Source: JACDAL01 sp963849115 (lineage in GTDB: Bacteria; Actinomycetota; CADDZG01; WHSQ01). From it: a stretch of 64,000 bases of DNA. Position 1 is the first letter of the stretch, and each line of letters begins with the position of its first letter. The notes beneath the pieces are model-generated. The model saw only the letters and a program-made list of their open reading frames with translations, was not told the origin of the DNA and made no database searches. The position numbers were made by a program, and so were the translations under genes. Of this stretch, positions 34,694 through 42,173 are shown in pieces. The stretch covers positions 1 through 64,000 of the forward strand of contig CAWKGK010000003.1 in NCBI GenBank assembly GCA_963849115.1, in the 5' to 3' direction.

Positions 34694-34915
34694 CTATGCC
34701 TCGTAGGTGAGCAGATCACCGGGCTGGCAGCCGAGAGCCTCGCAGAGCGCGGCCAGCGTGGAGAACCGGATCGCGCGGGCGCGCCCATTCTTGAGGATCG
34801 ACAGGTTGACGACCGTGATGTCCACCCTAGAGGCGAGCTCCGTGAGCGTCATACCTCGCTCCTCGAGCAGCCGGTCGAGGAGCACGGCGATCCTGGTTTC
34901 CGGCTGCGAGGCCAT
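34694..34915 (-). CDS. YozG-like Xre-family regulator
   Basis: This 73-residue DNA-binding protein is little more than a helix-turn-helix of the Cro/CI type (RGMTLTELASRVDITVVNLS, then KNGRARAIRFSTLAALC and a GCQPGDLLTYEA ending). It matches the YozG group, whose genes typically follow a DUF2975 membrane-protein gene, as here. The ATG at 34915 starts one base after that gene's stop. It probably controls its own operon through the TATCG-rich operator at 35542-35588. Confidence 0.88.
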   Translation of the reverse strand: MASQPETRIAVLLDRLLEERGMTLTELASRVDITVVNLSILKNGRARAIRFSTLAALCEALGCQPGDLLTYEA

Positions 34916-34916
34916 G

Positions 34917-35531
34917 TCAGACGGTGGCATCGACGTCCTCGCGAAGCCGCACGCCATGGGCGAACACGCCGGCGAGCACCAGCAGGCCAACGCCCGCCAA
35001 GAGAGCCGTGGCGGAGAGCACGTGGAACTCGATGATGATCGCAGGAAAGGGTCGACCTTCCGGCCAGACCGGCGACGAGAAAAACCAATTCATCAGGAAG
35101 CCGTCGATGATTGTGGCCAGCGGATAGCCCACGAGGAAGAGGATGCCAAGCTGGCGTAAACGACGGACGTTGGAGGTATGGAACGGATCGCCCTTCCTCA
35201 CCGACTGGGCCAACCTCTGGAGAAGCCACAAAATCGCAACCACTCCTGCCCACCAGAACACCTGGGGCCCCGTGGCTAAGACAAGCTGGGCAGGGCTCGG
35301 ATCCTCGATCACCGTCCGGAGGGGGACCGCTCCGGCAACCTCGAAGCCCGCGGGAAGCTCGATATCGGTCTCGACGGCGCTCACCGGTACCGATAGTCGG
35401 TATCCGCCCTGGGCTGCTCCGATCACGCGCTGGCCGGCTTGGAAGATCCCGCTCGCAACGGTGATCCACAACAGAGCGCTGATAAGGACGTACGCGTTTC
35501 TTGCCGTTCGGGAGCGCGGGGAGGAACCCAT
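34917..35531 (-). CDS. DUF2975 membrane protein
   Basis: This 204-residue protein has four predicted membrane helices (near 14-30, 88-106, 126-146 and 170-195) and the short loop RLAQSVRKGDPFHTSNVRRLRQLG that is typical of DUF2975. The function of the family is unknown; it is nearly always paired with a YozG-type regulator, as here. It lies directly downstream of a dense symmetrical operator region. Confidence 0.82.
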   Translation of the reverse strand: MGSSPRSRTARNAYVLISALLWITVASGIFQAGQRVIGAAQGGYRLSVPVSAVETDIELPAGFEVAGAVPLRTVIEDPSPAQLVLATGPQVFWWAGVVAILWLLQRLAQSVRKGDPFHTSNVRRLRQLGILFLVGYPLATIIDGFLMNWFFSSPVWPEGRPFPAIIIEFHVLSATALLAGVGLLVLAGVFAHGVRLREDVDATV

Positions 35532-35541
35532 TCCAGTCTCC

Positions 35542-35588
35542 TATCGTTTATCGATACTATCGAAAGACGATAGCATCGATTATCGATA
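35542..35588. promoter_or_regulatory. Symmetric TATCG/CGATA operator array
   Basis: Within 47 bases there are TATCG (35542), TATCGATA (35549), TATCG (35558), CGATA (35568), ATCGAT (35575) and TATCGATA (35581). ATCGATACTATCG and CGATAGCATCGAT form a near-perfect dyad around 35565. It starts 10 bases upstream of the DUF2975 start. It is the most A/T-rich stretch in the area and is the likely binding site of the YozG-like protein. Confidence 0.6.
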
Positions 35589-35744
35589 CGTCAAGGGGGG
35601 AGACACGACTCAAGAAAGGGCGGCGGCCTCCCGGCTCGGGTGGCTGAGATGAGACCGTCGCACGTCAGCCACTGAATTGGGTGGTTAACGTGAGACTCTC
35701 GCACGACGGCCCCCCCCGTTCTCGGGAGCCCTGGACACGTGTGC

Positions 35745-35750
35745 TAGCTT
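35745..35750 (+). promoter_or_regulatory. -10 box of the M23 peptidase gene
   Basis: TAGCTT lies 6 bases before the GTG start, leaderless in arrangement. Confidence 0.45.
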
Positions 35751-35756
35751 CCCCGC

Positions 35757-36797
35757 GTGGGCCGCCTCGCGAAATTACTAGTGTTCCTCGCGCTCGCGCT
35801 TGCCCTGGTGACGGGTGGGGGGGCCCAAGGGGAGTCCCTCAAATCCTTGCAGGAGCGAATGGACGAGGTGCAGGCTCGGCTCGACCGAGCAACCGCAAGA
35901 GTCGAAATCCTGCGGGACGAAGCCGGTCATATCGACGTTCGCCTGCGACGAAGCCGGGCGCGCCGAGTGCAGCTCCAAGACCGTCACGAGGTGCTGGAGC
36001 GCAGGGCGGTAGCGCGGGCGGTGGACCTCTACCGGTCCGGTCAGACCGACATGCTCGAGGTTTTCCTGGGCTCGAGCAGCATCTCGGAGCTGGCCGACGG
36101 CGCCATGATGCTGTCGCGAGTGGCAGAGGAGGAGGACGAGGTCTTCACCGCGGTGGTTCGCTCCGATCAGGAGCTGGCCGCGCTCAACCGGGCGCTCGAG
36201 GCCGATAGGGCCCGAATGCGGCGCACGGCCGAGAGGATCGAAGCCTCTTCGGATGAGTTGCAGGACACCTTCTCCGAGCTTTCCGAGGAGTACGACGCTC
36301 TCAAGGCCCGGCTGGAGGCGGCCGCCCGCCGCGCCGCTCAAGCTGAGGCAGCATCCACCTCGACTGCCTCCTCCCCGGTCCCCGTCGTCTCCGCGGCCAC
36401 CGTACCGTCCGGCGGGATGACGTGCCCCGTGGGCGGTGCCGTTTCGTTCATAGACAGCTGGGGAGATCCTCGCTCCGGTCACACGCATCAGGGAGTGGAC
36501 ATGATGGCCGGCTACGGCACCCCGCTGTTGGCGATCACCTCCGGAGTGATCACGCTGTCCTCCTACGGTTCTTCGTCGGGCAACTGGATCATTCTGTCGG
36601 GATCCGACGGCAACACCTACTGGTACATGCACAACGAGCAGAACCTGGTGTCCTCTGGGTCGGTATCGACGGGCCAGCAGATCGCCACACTAGGCGACAC
36701 GGGCAACGCCGCGGGGACTCCACACTTGCATTTCGAGTATCACCCCGGTGGGGGAGCGGCGGTCAACCCCTATCCGCTGGTGGCATCTCTCTGCTGA
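35757..36797 (+). CDS. Secreted M23 endopeptidase with coiled coil
   Basis: This 346-residue protein has a signal peptide (about 1-24), a long coiled coil (about 27-205, heptads rich in Glu, Arg and Leu) and a C-terminal M23 lysostaphin-type domain. Metal ligands are seen in SGHTHQGVDMMAG and in TPHLHFEYHPGG. The layout matches EnvC/NlpD-like septal hydrolases or activators and actinobacterial coiled-coil M23 proteins. Because both zinc motifs are intact it is probably an active peptidoglycan hydrolase. The GTG start follows a leaderless -10 box. Confidence 0.9.
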   Translation: MGRLAKLLVFLALALALVTGGGAQGESLKSLQERMDEVQARLDRATARVEILRDEAGHIDVRLRRSRARRVQLQDRHEVLERRAVARAVDLYRSGQTDMLEVFLGSSSISELADGAMMLSRVAEEEDEVFTAVVRSDQELAALNRALEADRARMRRTAERIEASSDELQDTFSELSEEYDALKARLEAAARRAAQAEAASTSTASSPVPVVSAATVPSGGMTCPVGGAVSFIDSWGDPRSGHTHQGVDMMAGYGTPLLAITSGVITLSSYGSSSGNWIILSGSDGNTYWYMHNEQNLVSSGSVSTGQQIATLGDTGNAAGTPHLHFEYHPGGGAAVNPYPLVASLC

Positions 36798-36823
36798 TTC
36801 GCCTTGCGCCCCGCCCGGCGCGG

Positions 36824-36829
36824 TACCCT
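36824..36829 (+). promoter_or_regulatory. -10 box of the RsiG-like gene
   Basis: TACCCT lies 6 bases before the ATG at 36836 with no ribosome site, another leaderless arrangement. Confidence 0.45.
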
Positions 36830-36835
36830 GGAACC

Positions 36836-37381
36836 ATGGCAGAACCACGCCGGCGGCTTATCGAAAGGATCATGGAGCCCTCCTATTTGGGCGATTTCGA
36901 GGCGGCCGACATCCGAGTGTTGAGAGAGATGCGAGCGGAGTGCCGGGAGGCCGAGAACGAGCTTTCCTTCGAGCGCAAGCTGTGCCATGCCCGCATGGAT
37001 ATCCTCTCGGCCGAGCTCGACCGTCGGGCCGGAGCCTCGGAGGAGGACCTGATGGCGCGCCTGCCCGAGATACTGGGGGCCGGCAAGCGGGAGAGGGGGC
37101 AGAGAGGTCCGCTACCCTCTCGGGCACCCGATTTCTCCATTCCCCGAAACGTGGATGTACCGCGCCGGAGGGTGGAGGAGATCCTCGGCGAGCAGACACT
37201 GTCGCGTCTGTCCCTGCTGCAGCCCGAAGAGATTCGCAGCATCGTGGGATCGCTCGCCGAGCATGAGCGCAAGGTGTCCGAGCGGCGCAAGAAAGTACAC
37301 GACGTTCTGGACCGCCTTCAGGCGGAGATCGTGCGCCGCTACACCTCCGGCGAAGCCGATCCCAGCGCCGCGCTGGGCTGA
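36836..37381 (+). CDS. RsiG-like c-di-GMP-binding anti-sigma factor
   Basis: This 181-residue helical protein matches RsiG, the streptomycete anti-sigma factor that holds sigma-WhiG when bound to c-di-GMP. RsiG carries the motif E-x3-S-x2-R-x3-Q-x3-D in two helices. Here both copies are seen with His in place of Gln: Glu40, Ser44, Arg47, His51, Asp55 and Glu144, Ser148, Arg151, His155, Asp159. DLMARLPEIL lies between them and RRYTSGEADP at the end, as in the family. No WhiG-like sigma gene is in the window, but a diguanylate cyclase and an HD-GYP enzyme are. Whether the His variant binds c-di-GMP is inferred. Confidence 0.82.
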   Translation: MAEPRRRLIERIMEPSYLGDFEAADIRVLREMRAECREAENELSFERKLCHARMDILSAELDRRAGASEEDLMARLPEILGAGKRERGQRGPLPSRAPDFSIPRNVDVPRRRVEEILGEQTLSRLSLLQPEEIRSIVGSLAEHERKVSERRKKVHDVLDRLQAEIVRRYTSGEADPSAALG

Positions 37382-37527
37382 TCCGAACACCCAGTGCACC
37401 TCCCCTGAAACACGGTGGCATTCGAACGCCTCTGCATCCCCGCTCGCGGCGTTACTCGTCGCTCACGTACCTTCCAGGTACGCATCGCTCCTCGCGCCTG
37501 GCGAATCGTGGCGCAGCGGCGCTCTCG
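37382..37527. other. Palindrome-rich intergenic region
   Basis: This gap and the first bases of the next gene hold several perfect palindromes: CGTACCT-TCC-AGGTACG near 37466-37482, CGGTGCGCACCG near 37525-37536, and GCACCG with CGGTGC over the putative start of the next gene. It resembles a GC-rich extragenic repeat or structured RNA. I could not find a second copy in the window, and I see no coding sequence in it. Confidence 0.4.
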
Positions 37528-38580
37528 GTGCGCACCGCGTTTCCGGTGCGGAGCACCCAGTTGTTGACGGCGCTCGGCGTCTCCGCCGACTGCACCGAGA
37601 GCTGCTTCGATGCGCCCGAATGGCGGGAGCTGCTGGACCGCGACCCCAACCGTCACATCTTCGTGACTCCGGAATGGGGCAGGGAGTGGTGGGAGGAGTT
37701 CAAGGAGGACAAGGGTCTTTTCATCCTTCGTGTGCGGCGCGCAAACGAGGTCGTGGCACTCGTACCGCTCTACCGGAAGCTGGAAGCAGGCCGGCGCATC
37801 CTCAGGTTCTTAGGCGGCATAGATCTCACCGATTACCTCGGCCCGATCTGCTCGCTGGAAGACCGTAACGATGTCGCTGCCGCACTTGTTTCGTGGCTGC
37901 GCGACACGGACGTTCTGTGGGACGAATTCGACGCTCACAACATGCCCGTCCCCCTGGGCTTTGCGGAGTACCTCGTCGACCATATAGATCGGGCCGGTCT
38001 CCCTTTTGAGCTGGAGCAGGAAGAGACTGCGGCCGTCGTGATCTTGCCCTCGGACTGGGAGACATATCTTGCGTCACTGGCCAAGAAACAGCGGCATGAG
38101 CTCAGGCGGAAGATAAGAAAACTGTGGAACGAGCACCCCGACGCACGCGTCAGGACCTCCACACCGGAGACGCTGGGGGCTGATCTCGCCGCCTTCTTCG
38201 CCATGCACCGCGGCGCCCAGGGGCACAAGGGGCATTTCATGAACCCAGACATCGCCACCTTCTTCACACGCATCGCGCACACGTTTATGCCGTTGGGTTG
38301 GATGAAACTCGATCTGTTGGAGACTTCGGGTGTTGCTCTTGCAGCCACCTTCTCGTTCGAGCACAACGCCCGCTTTTACCTCTACAACTCTGCCTTCGAG
38401 CCGTCCGCGGCTGCCGTATCACCGGGACTCGTGCTGGTTGCACATCTGCTCGAGCGCTCCATCGCAGAAAAGCTCGAGCGCTTCGACTTCTTACGTGGGC
38501 CCGAACGCTACAAGTACCAGCTCGGAGCACAAGCCGTGCCCTTGAACAACGTCAGGGTGTTTCGCACTCTGCGCGAATAA
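37528..38580 (+). CDS. GNAT-fold protein, BioF2/CelD (FemAB-like) family
   Basis: This protein of up to 350 residues resembles the Acetyltransf_6/CelD group: an N-terminal half with IFVTPEWGREWWEEF, the DYLGPI segment and a C-terminal GNAT half with KKQRHELRRKIRKL, FYLYNSAFEPSAAAVSPGLVLVAHLLERS and FDFLRGPERYKYQLG. Members transfer acyl or aminoacyl groups to cell-envelope or polysaccharide precursors; the substrate here is unknown. The start is uncertain: the GTG at 37528 lies in a palindrome-rich stretch, and true homology begins about 25-30 residues later. Confidence 0.75.
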   Translation: MRTAFPVRSTQLLTALGVSADCTESCFDAPEWRELLDRDPNRHIFVTPEWGREWWEEFKEDKGLFILRVRRANEVVALVPLYRKLEAGRRILRFLGGIDLTDYLGPICSLEDRNDVAAALVSWLRDTDVLWDEFDAHNMPVPLGFAEYLVDHIDRAGLPFELEQEETAAVVILPSDWETYLASLAKKQRHELRRKIRKLWNEHPDARVRTSTPETLGADLAAFFAMHRGAQGHKGHFMNPDIATFFTRIAHTFMPLGWMKLDLLETSGVALAATFSFEHNARFYLYNSAFEPSAAAVSPGLVLVAHLLERSIAEKLERFDFLRGPERYKYQLGAQAVPLNNVRVFRTLRE

Positions 38581-38858
38581 ACCACCCCGGCTCGCGAAGA
38601 AAGCTGAAGTGGTCCTGACCTGGAAGTATGCATTCCCATCAGCCTTTTTGCACTGTTGACCGAACACAACTCACATGGGTATCTTTCGCTGCATCTTGGT
38701 AACAGCCGCGACGGTTGCCTCGTTGCGACGAGGCGATTGTGCGGAGGTTGCCGAGAGGGAGGCCCCAGAGGCTGGAGGCGACGCATCTCATGTGTGGGGA
38801 AGTACATGAGAGGTGTTGTCCGAAGGTTTCTGGGGCCTCTTGCGCGGTCGAGGAGTCG
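38581..38858. other. Intergenic region between two 3' ends
   Basis: This 278-base gap separates convergent genes, so no promoter is needed, yet TTGACC (38656-38661), 18 bases and TATCTT (38680-38685) form a good plus-strand promoter. A hairpin GCCTCGT-TGCG-ACGAGGC follows at 38717-38734, without a T-run. A small RNA is possible, but I see no other evidence for one. Confidence 0.35.
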
Positions 38859-39770
38859 CTAGTCGCGCACGATGGCGCGCAGGAAGAAGGCTAGGTTGGC
38901 GGGGCGCTCGGCCAAGCGCCGCATGAGATACGGGTACCACGCCGAACCGTAGGGAACGTAGGTTCGCACGCGATGGCCGGCGGCGGCGAGTTGCTCTTGC
39001 ATCTCCCGCCGGATGCCGAACAGCATCTGGATTTCATAGCCGTTCTTGGCGAAGCCGGCATGCGCCGCCGCGGACTTGGCGTGCTGAATCAACTTGAAGT
39101 CGTGTGTAGCGAGCGCCGGATCACGACCCTGCTGGAAGAGCCAGTCCGTCAACCACAGGTACTGGGCGTCTATCTCCACCCCTTTTTGAAAGGCGACTGC
39201 TTCCGGCTCGGCATAGGCCCCCTTGACAAGCCTGACCTTTGGCCGCATCGCCGCCATCATCTGAAGATCGACTGGTGTGCGCCTGAGGTAGGCTTGCATA
39301 GCCAGGCGCAGTTCGGGGAAGTCGGTATGCAGGACGCGGTAGACGTCAAGGGTGTCCGAGACGTAGTCGGACTGCTCCATGTCGATCTCGACTACCGCGC
39401 CGATGGCTTGGGCCTCGGCAGTCAGAACTCTCAAGTGGTCGATGCATGACCCCTTGTCGAAGGCAAGGCCTAGCTGTGTGAGCTTGATCGACACCGTGGT
39501 GTCCACCTTGGTCTTCTCGATTCGTCTTATTGCTGCCAGGTAGTCTGCCGCCGCGGCACTCGCCCCCTCTGCGTCGCCGACCCCCTCGCCGAGGAAGTCG
39601 AGGATCCCCCCGATACCCTTCGAGTTCAGATCCCTGATCGCGTCGATCGCATCCTCGAGCTTGTCTCCCGCGACGAATCGGTCGACCACACGGCGAGTCA
39701 AAGGAGTCTCGGTGACCAGCTCCTGGACGCGCGGCCTCTCCGAGACCCACAGCAGACTGCGAGACAGCAA
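38859..39770 (-). CDS. pruB: Proline dehydrogenase (monofunctional)
   Basis: This 303-residue flavoenzyme oxidises proline to pyrroline-5-carboxylate. The (beta-alpha)8 barrel has the family motifs KVDTTVSIKLTQLGL, LAMQAYLRRT, RLVKGAYAEPEAVAF, ATHDFKLI, EIQMLFGIR and the substrate motif YGSAWYPYLMRRLAERPAN. It is the stand-alone form; no pyrroline-5-carboxylate dehydrogenase is nearby. It starts with TTG behind GGAG. It is divergent from proC, which catalyses the opposite direction of proline metabolism. Confidence 0.94.
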   Translation of the reverse strand: MLSRSLLWVSERPRVQELVTETPLTRRVVDRFVAGDKLEDAIDAIRDLNSKGIGGILDFLGEGVGDAEGASAAAADYLAAIRRIEKTKVDTTVSIKLTQLGLAFDKGSCIDHLRVLTAEAQAIGAVVEIDMEQSDYVSDTLDVYRVLHTDFPELRLAMQAYLRRTPVDLQMMAAMRPKVRLVKGAYAEPEAVAFQKGVEIDAQYLWLTDWLFQQGRDPALATHDFKLIQHAKSAAAHAGFAKNGYEIQMLFGIRREMQEQLAAAGHRVRTYVPYGSAWYPYLMRRLAERPANLAFFLRAIVRD

Positions 39771-39825
39771 GCCCTACTCCTAACCTTTGCAGAGCGATCA
39801 GCGCGGACCGATTGGGGTGCAATCA

Positions 39826-39831
39826 TAGGCT
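39826..39831 (+). promoter_or_regulatory. -10 box of proC
   Basis: TAGGCT lies 5 bases before the proC ATG, with no ribosome site. Confidence 0.4.
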
Positions 39832-39836
39832 CGCTC

Positions 39837-40655
39837 ATGTCTCGGTTGGCAGTTCTCGGCGGCGGCAAGATGGGCGAGGCTCTGCTCGCCGGACTGCTCG
39901 CGTCCGGGTGGCGTGAGGCTTCGGAGGTCACCGTGACGGCCCGCTCCCAGGAGCGACTGGAGCACCTTCGTGAGACCTACGGGGTCGAGGTCACTCCCGA
40001 CAACAGCGCCGCCATCTCGGGAGCCGAGGTGGTAGTGGCGGCGGTTAAGCCACAGGACATCGAAGCCCTGCTGGCGGCCATCTCGGCCGATCTCCACGCC
40101 GAACAGACACTATTGTCGGTCGTGGCCGCCATCCCGACGAGCTTTATCGAGGCGCGGCTGGCCGAGCTCGTCCCCGTTGTGCGGGCAATGCCCAACACCC
40201 CCTCGGTGGTGCACGAAGGCATGGCCGGGATCGCGGCCGGCCGCCACGCCGATGAGACTCATCTCAAGCTGGCCTCCGATGTCTTGAGTCATGTCGGGAG
40301 GGTCATCGTGGTGCCGGAGAACTACCTCGACGCCGTCACCGCGATCTCAGGCTCCGGACCCGCCTACTTCGCTCTGCTTGCCGAGGCCATGATCGAGGCC
40401 GGAATACTCTTGGGTTTGTCGCGCGAGATCTCGACCACCCTGGTCGTCCAGACGATGCTTGGGTCGGCCAAGCTGCTGCGCGACGAACACATGCACCCGG
40501 TTGAGCTGCGGGAGATGGTGACCTCCCCGGGGGGCACAACCATCCGCGCCATCCATGTGCTGGAGCAGTCCGGGGTGCGGGCGGCGTTTCTCAACGCCAT
40601 CCAGGCTGCCATGGACCGAAGCCGGGAGCTCGCGCGCGGAGAGCCGGAGGCGTGA
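39837..40655 (+). CDS. proC: Pyrroline-5-carboxylate reductase
   Basis: This 272-residue enzyme reduces pyrroline-5-carboxylate to proline with NAD(P)H. The dinucleotide site LGGGKMGEALLAGLL, AAVKPQDIE, VRAMPNTPSVVHEGM and the C-terminal signature (AISGSGPAYFALLAEAMIEA, then LREMVTSPGGTTIRA) are complete. Its stop overlaps the next start as GTGA. ProC followed by an Rv0500A-like gene and bS22 recalls the mycobacterial Rv0500-Rv0500A-Rv0500B order, here with extra genes between. Confidence 0.96.
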   Translation: MSRLAVLGGGKMGEALLAGLLASGWREASEVTVTARSQERLEHLRETYGVEVTPDNSAAISGAEVVVAAVKPQDIEALLAAISADLHAEQTLLSVVAAIPTSFIEARLAELVPVVRAMPNTPSVVHEGMAGIAAGRHADETHLKLASDVLSHVGRVIVVPENYLDAVTAISGSGPAYFALLAEAMIEAGILLGLSREISTTLVVQTMLGSAKLLRDEHMHPVELREMVTSPGGTTIRAIHVLEQSGVRAAFLNAIQAAMDRSRELARGEPEA

Positions 40656-41782
40656 GCAGCTCTGTCGCCCTCGTAACCGTCGAAGACATCGCCCGGGCCT
40701 ACGACTTCGGATCCTCACATCCCCTGCGCCCCGAGCGGGTGCTGCTCGCCTACGATCGCATCCGGGAGCTGGGCCTCATGGAGCGAGACAACGTCTTCGA
40801 GGTTCCGGCGAGGGCGGCCACAGACGATGAGATCACCGCGGTCCACGATCCCGAGTTCGTCGCCTGCGTGAAGGGGCTGGACGCCGGGCAGAGAAGTCGC
40901 TCGGAAGGGCTTGCCTTTGGGCTCGGAACTCCGGACGACCCCATTTTCGAGGGCATGCACCGCGCTTCTGCGGCGGTCTCCGGCGCTTCGGTGGTTGCCG
41001 CCGAGCAGATCGCCTCCGGCGCAGTGGAGCATTCCTTCAACCCTGCGGGGGGCCTGCACCATGCCCGTGCGCGGGAAGCCTCGGGATTCTGTATCTACAA
41101 CGACCCCGCAGTGGCGATAGCGGCCCTCTTGCGGGACGATCCCAGCAGGCGGGTCATGTATGTCGACGTCGACGTGCATCACGGCGACGGAGTGCAATGG
41201 ATCTTCTACGACGAGCCGCGGGTAGCCACGGTGTCTCTGCACCAGTCGGGCCACTATCTCTATCCCGGGACCGGATTCGAGGATGAGATCGGGGAGGGAG
41301 CCGGGACCGGCACCTCGCTGAATATTCCCCTTGCTCCCTACACTTCCGGCACGGACTATTTATGGGCGCTCGAGGCGCTCGTGCCCCCCGCGGCGAAGGC
41401 GTTTCGCCCCGACGTGCTGGTGACCCAGCTGGGCGCAGATACCCACCACGGCGATCCCCTGGCGAATCTGGGGCTGACGATGTCCGCTTACCCGCCCCTG
41501 GCGCGAGTGTTGCACGACGTCGCTCACCGCTTCTGCGACGGCCGCTGGCTGGCTACCGGAGGCGGCGGCTACCAGTTCGACACGGTGGTCCCGAAGGTGT
41601 GGGCGATTCATTTCGCGGAGATGTGCGGGGCAGCGGAGGCCGTCCCCGCCCGCTGGCTCGAGGATTTGGCTTCCGAAGATGTCTCCCGTTCCTCCCGCTC
41701 AGAGCTGGAGCGCTCGGTCGACCAGGTGCTGTCGGCGTGCACGACCAAGCTGGAGGCCGCGGCGGGTGCCACCAAAGGCTGA
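40652..41782 (+). CDS. Histone-deacetylase-fold enzyme (AcuC-like)
   Basis: This 376-residue protein belongs to the arginase/deacetylase superfamily, like AcuC, which deacetylates proteins or small amides. Zinc and catalytic residues are visible in GGLHHARAREASGFCIYND, YVDVDVHHGDGVQWIFYD, LHQSGHYLYPGTG, QLGADTHHGDPLANL and TGGGGYQ. AcuC regulates acetyl-CoA synthetase, but no acs gene is in the window, so the target is open. It starts with GTG overlapping proC. Confidence 0.9.
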   Translation: MSSSVALVTVEDIARAYDFGSSHPLRPERVLLAYDRIRELGLMERDNVFEVPARAATDDEITAVHDPEFVACVKGLDAGQRSRSEGLAFGLGTPDDPIFEGMHRASAAVSGASVVAAEQIASGAVEHSFNPAGGLHHARAREASGFCIYNDPAVAIAALLRDDPSRRVMYVDVDVHHGDGVQWIFYDEPRVATVSLHQSGHYLYPGTGFEDEIGEGAGTGTSLNIPLAPYTSGTDYLWALEALVPPAAKAFRPDVLVTQLGADTHHGDPLANLGLTMSAYPPLARVLHDVAHRFCDGRWLATGGGGYQFDTVVPKVWAIHFAEMCGAAEAVPARWLEDLASEDVSRSSRSELERSVDQVLSACTTKLEAAAGATKG

Positions 41783-41794
41783 GGGGGCCGGCTC

Positions 41795-42157
41795 ATGAGC
41801 TCTATCCATGGAGTAATCGCGTGGGCGATCCCGGTGGGCTTCGGCGTGGTCATGCTCTGGTCCCTGTACTGTTTTCTGCGGAACCGGCCTCCGGTCCCCG
41901 CCTACTGGAACCTGCTCGGGGTTCTCCAGGTCTTGCTCGCCGTCCAGCTGGTCGTGGGGGTGATCCTGATCGCGCTCGGAGGACGTCCCCCCTGGCTTCA
42001 CTACGCCTACGGTGCGTTCTTCCCGGCGGCCCTGCTGGTCGCCGCTCACCGGCTGGGGCAGCGCTACGAGGACATCCCCTGGGTGTGGTTCGGGATCGCT
42101 TCGGCGCTGATCTGCGGGCTCACGATCAGGGCGTTGATCACGGGGCAGGGCGGCTGA
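41795..42157 (+). CDS. Small membrane protein, unknown
   Basis: This 120-residue protein has four predicted membrane helices (near 6-26, 42-62, 70-84 and 95-112). It has no recognised motif apart from PPWLHYAYGAFFPAALLVAAHR, seen in short actinobacterial membrane proteins of unknown function. GAGGGGG lies seven bases before the ATG. It sits between the deacetylase-fold gene and the MarP-like gene with short gaps, so it is probably part of the same operon. Confidence 0.7.
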   Translation: MSSIHGVIAWAIPVGFGVVMLWSLYCFLRNRPPVPAYWNLLGVLQVLLAVQLVVGVILIALGGRPPWLHYAYGAFFPAALLVAAHRLGQRYEDIPWVWFGIASALICGLTIRALITGQGG

Positions 42158-42173
42158 CGGCTTTGGCTACCGA

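Noticed and set aside
37400..37440. Possible tRNA because of a TTCGAA T-loop-like sequence on the minus strand
   Set aside because: The flanking stem does not pair as a T-arm, and no anticodon arm or acceptor stem could be built.
38675..38809. 44-codon frame after the promoter-like sequence at 38656
   Set aside because: Its ATG lies upstream of the putative -10 box, so that promoter cannot express it, and it shows no ribosome site or family.
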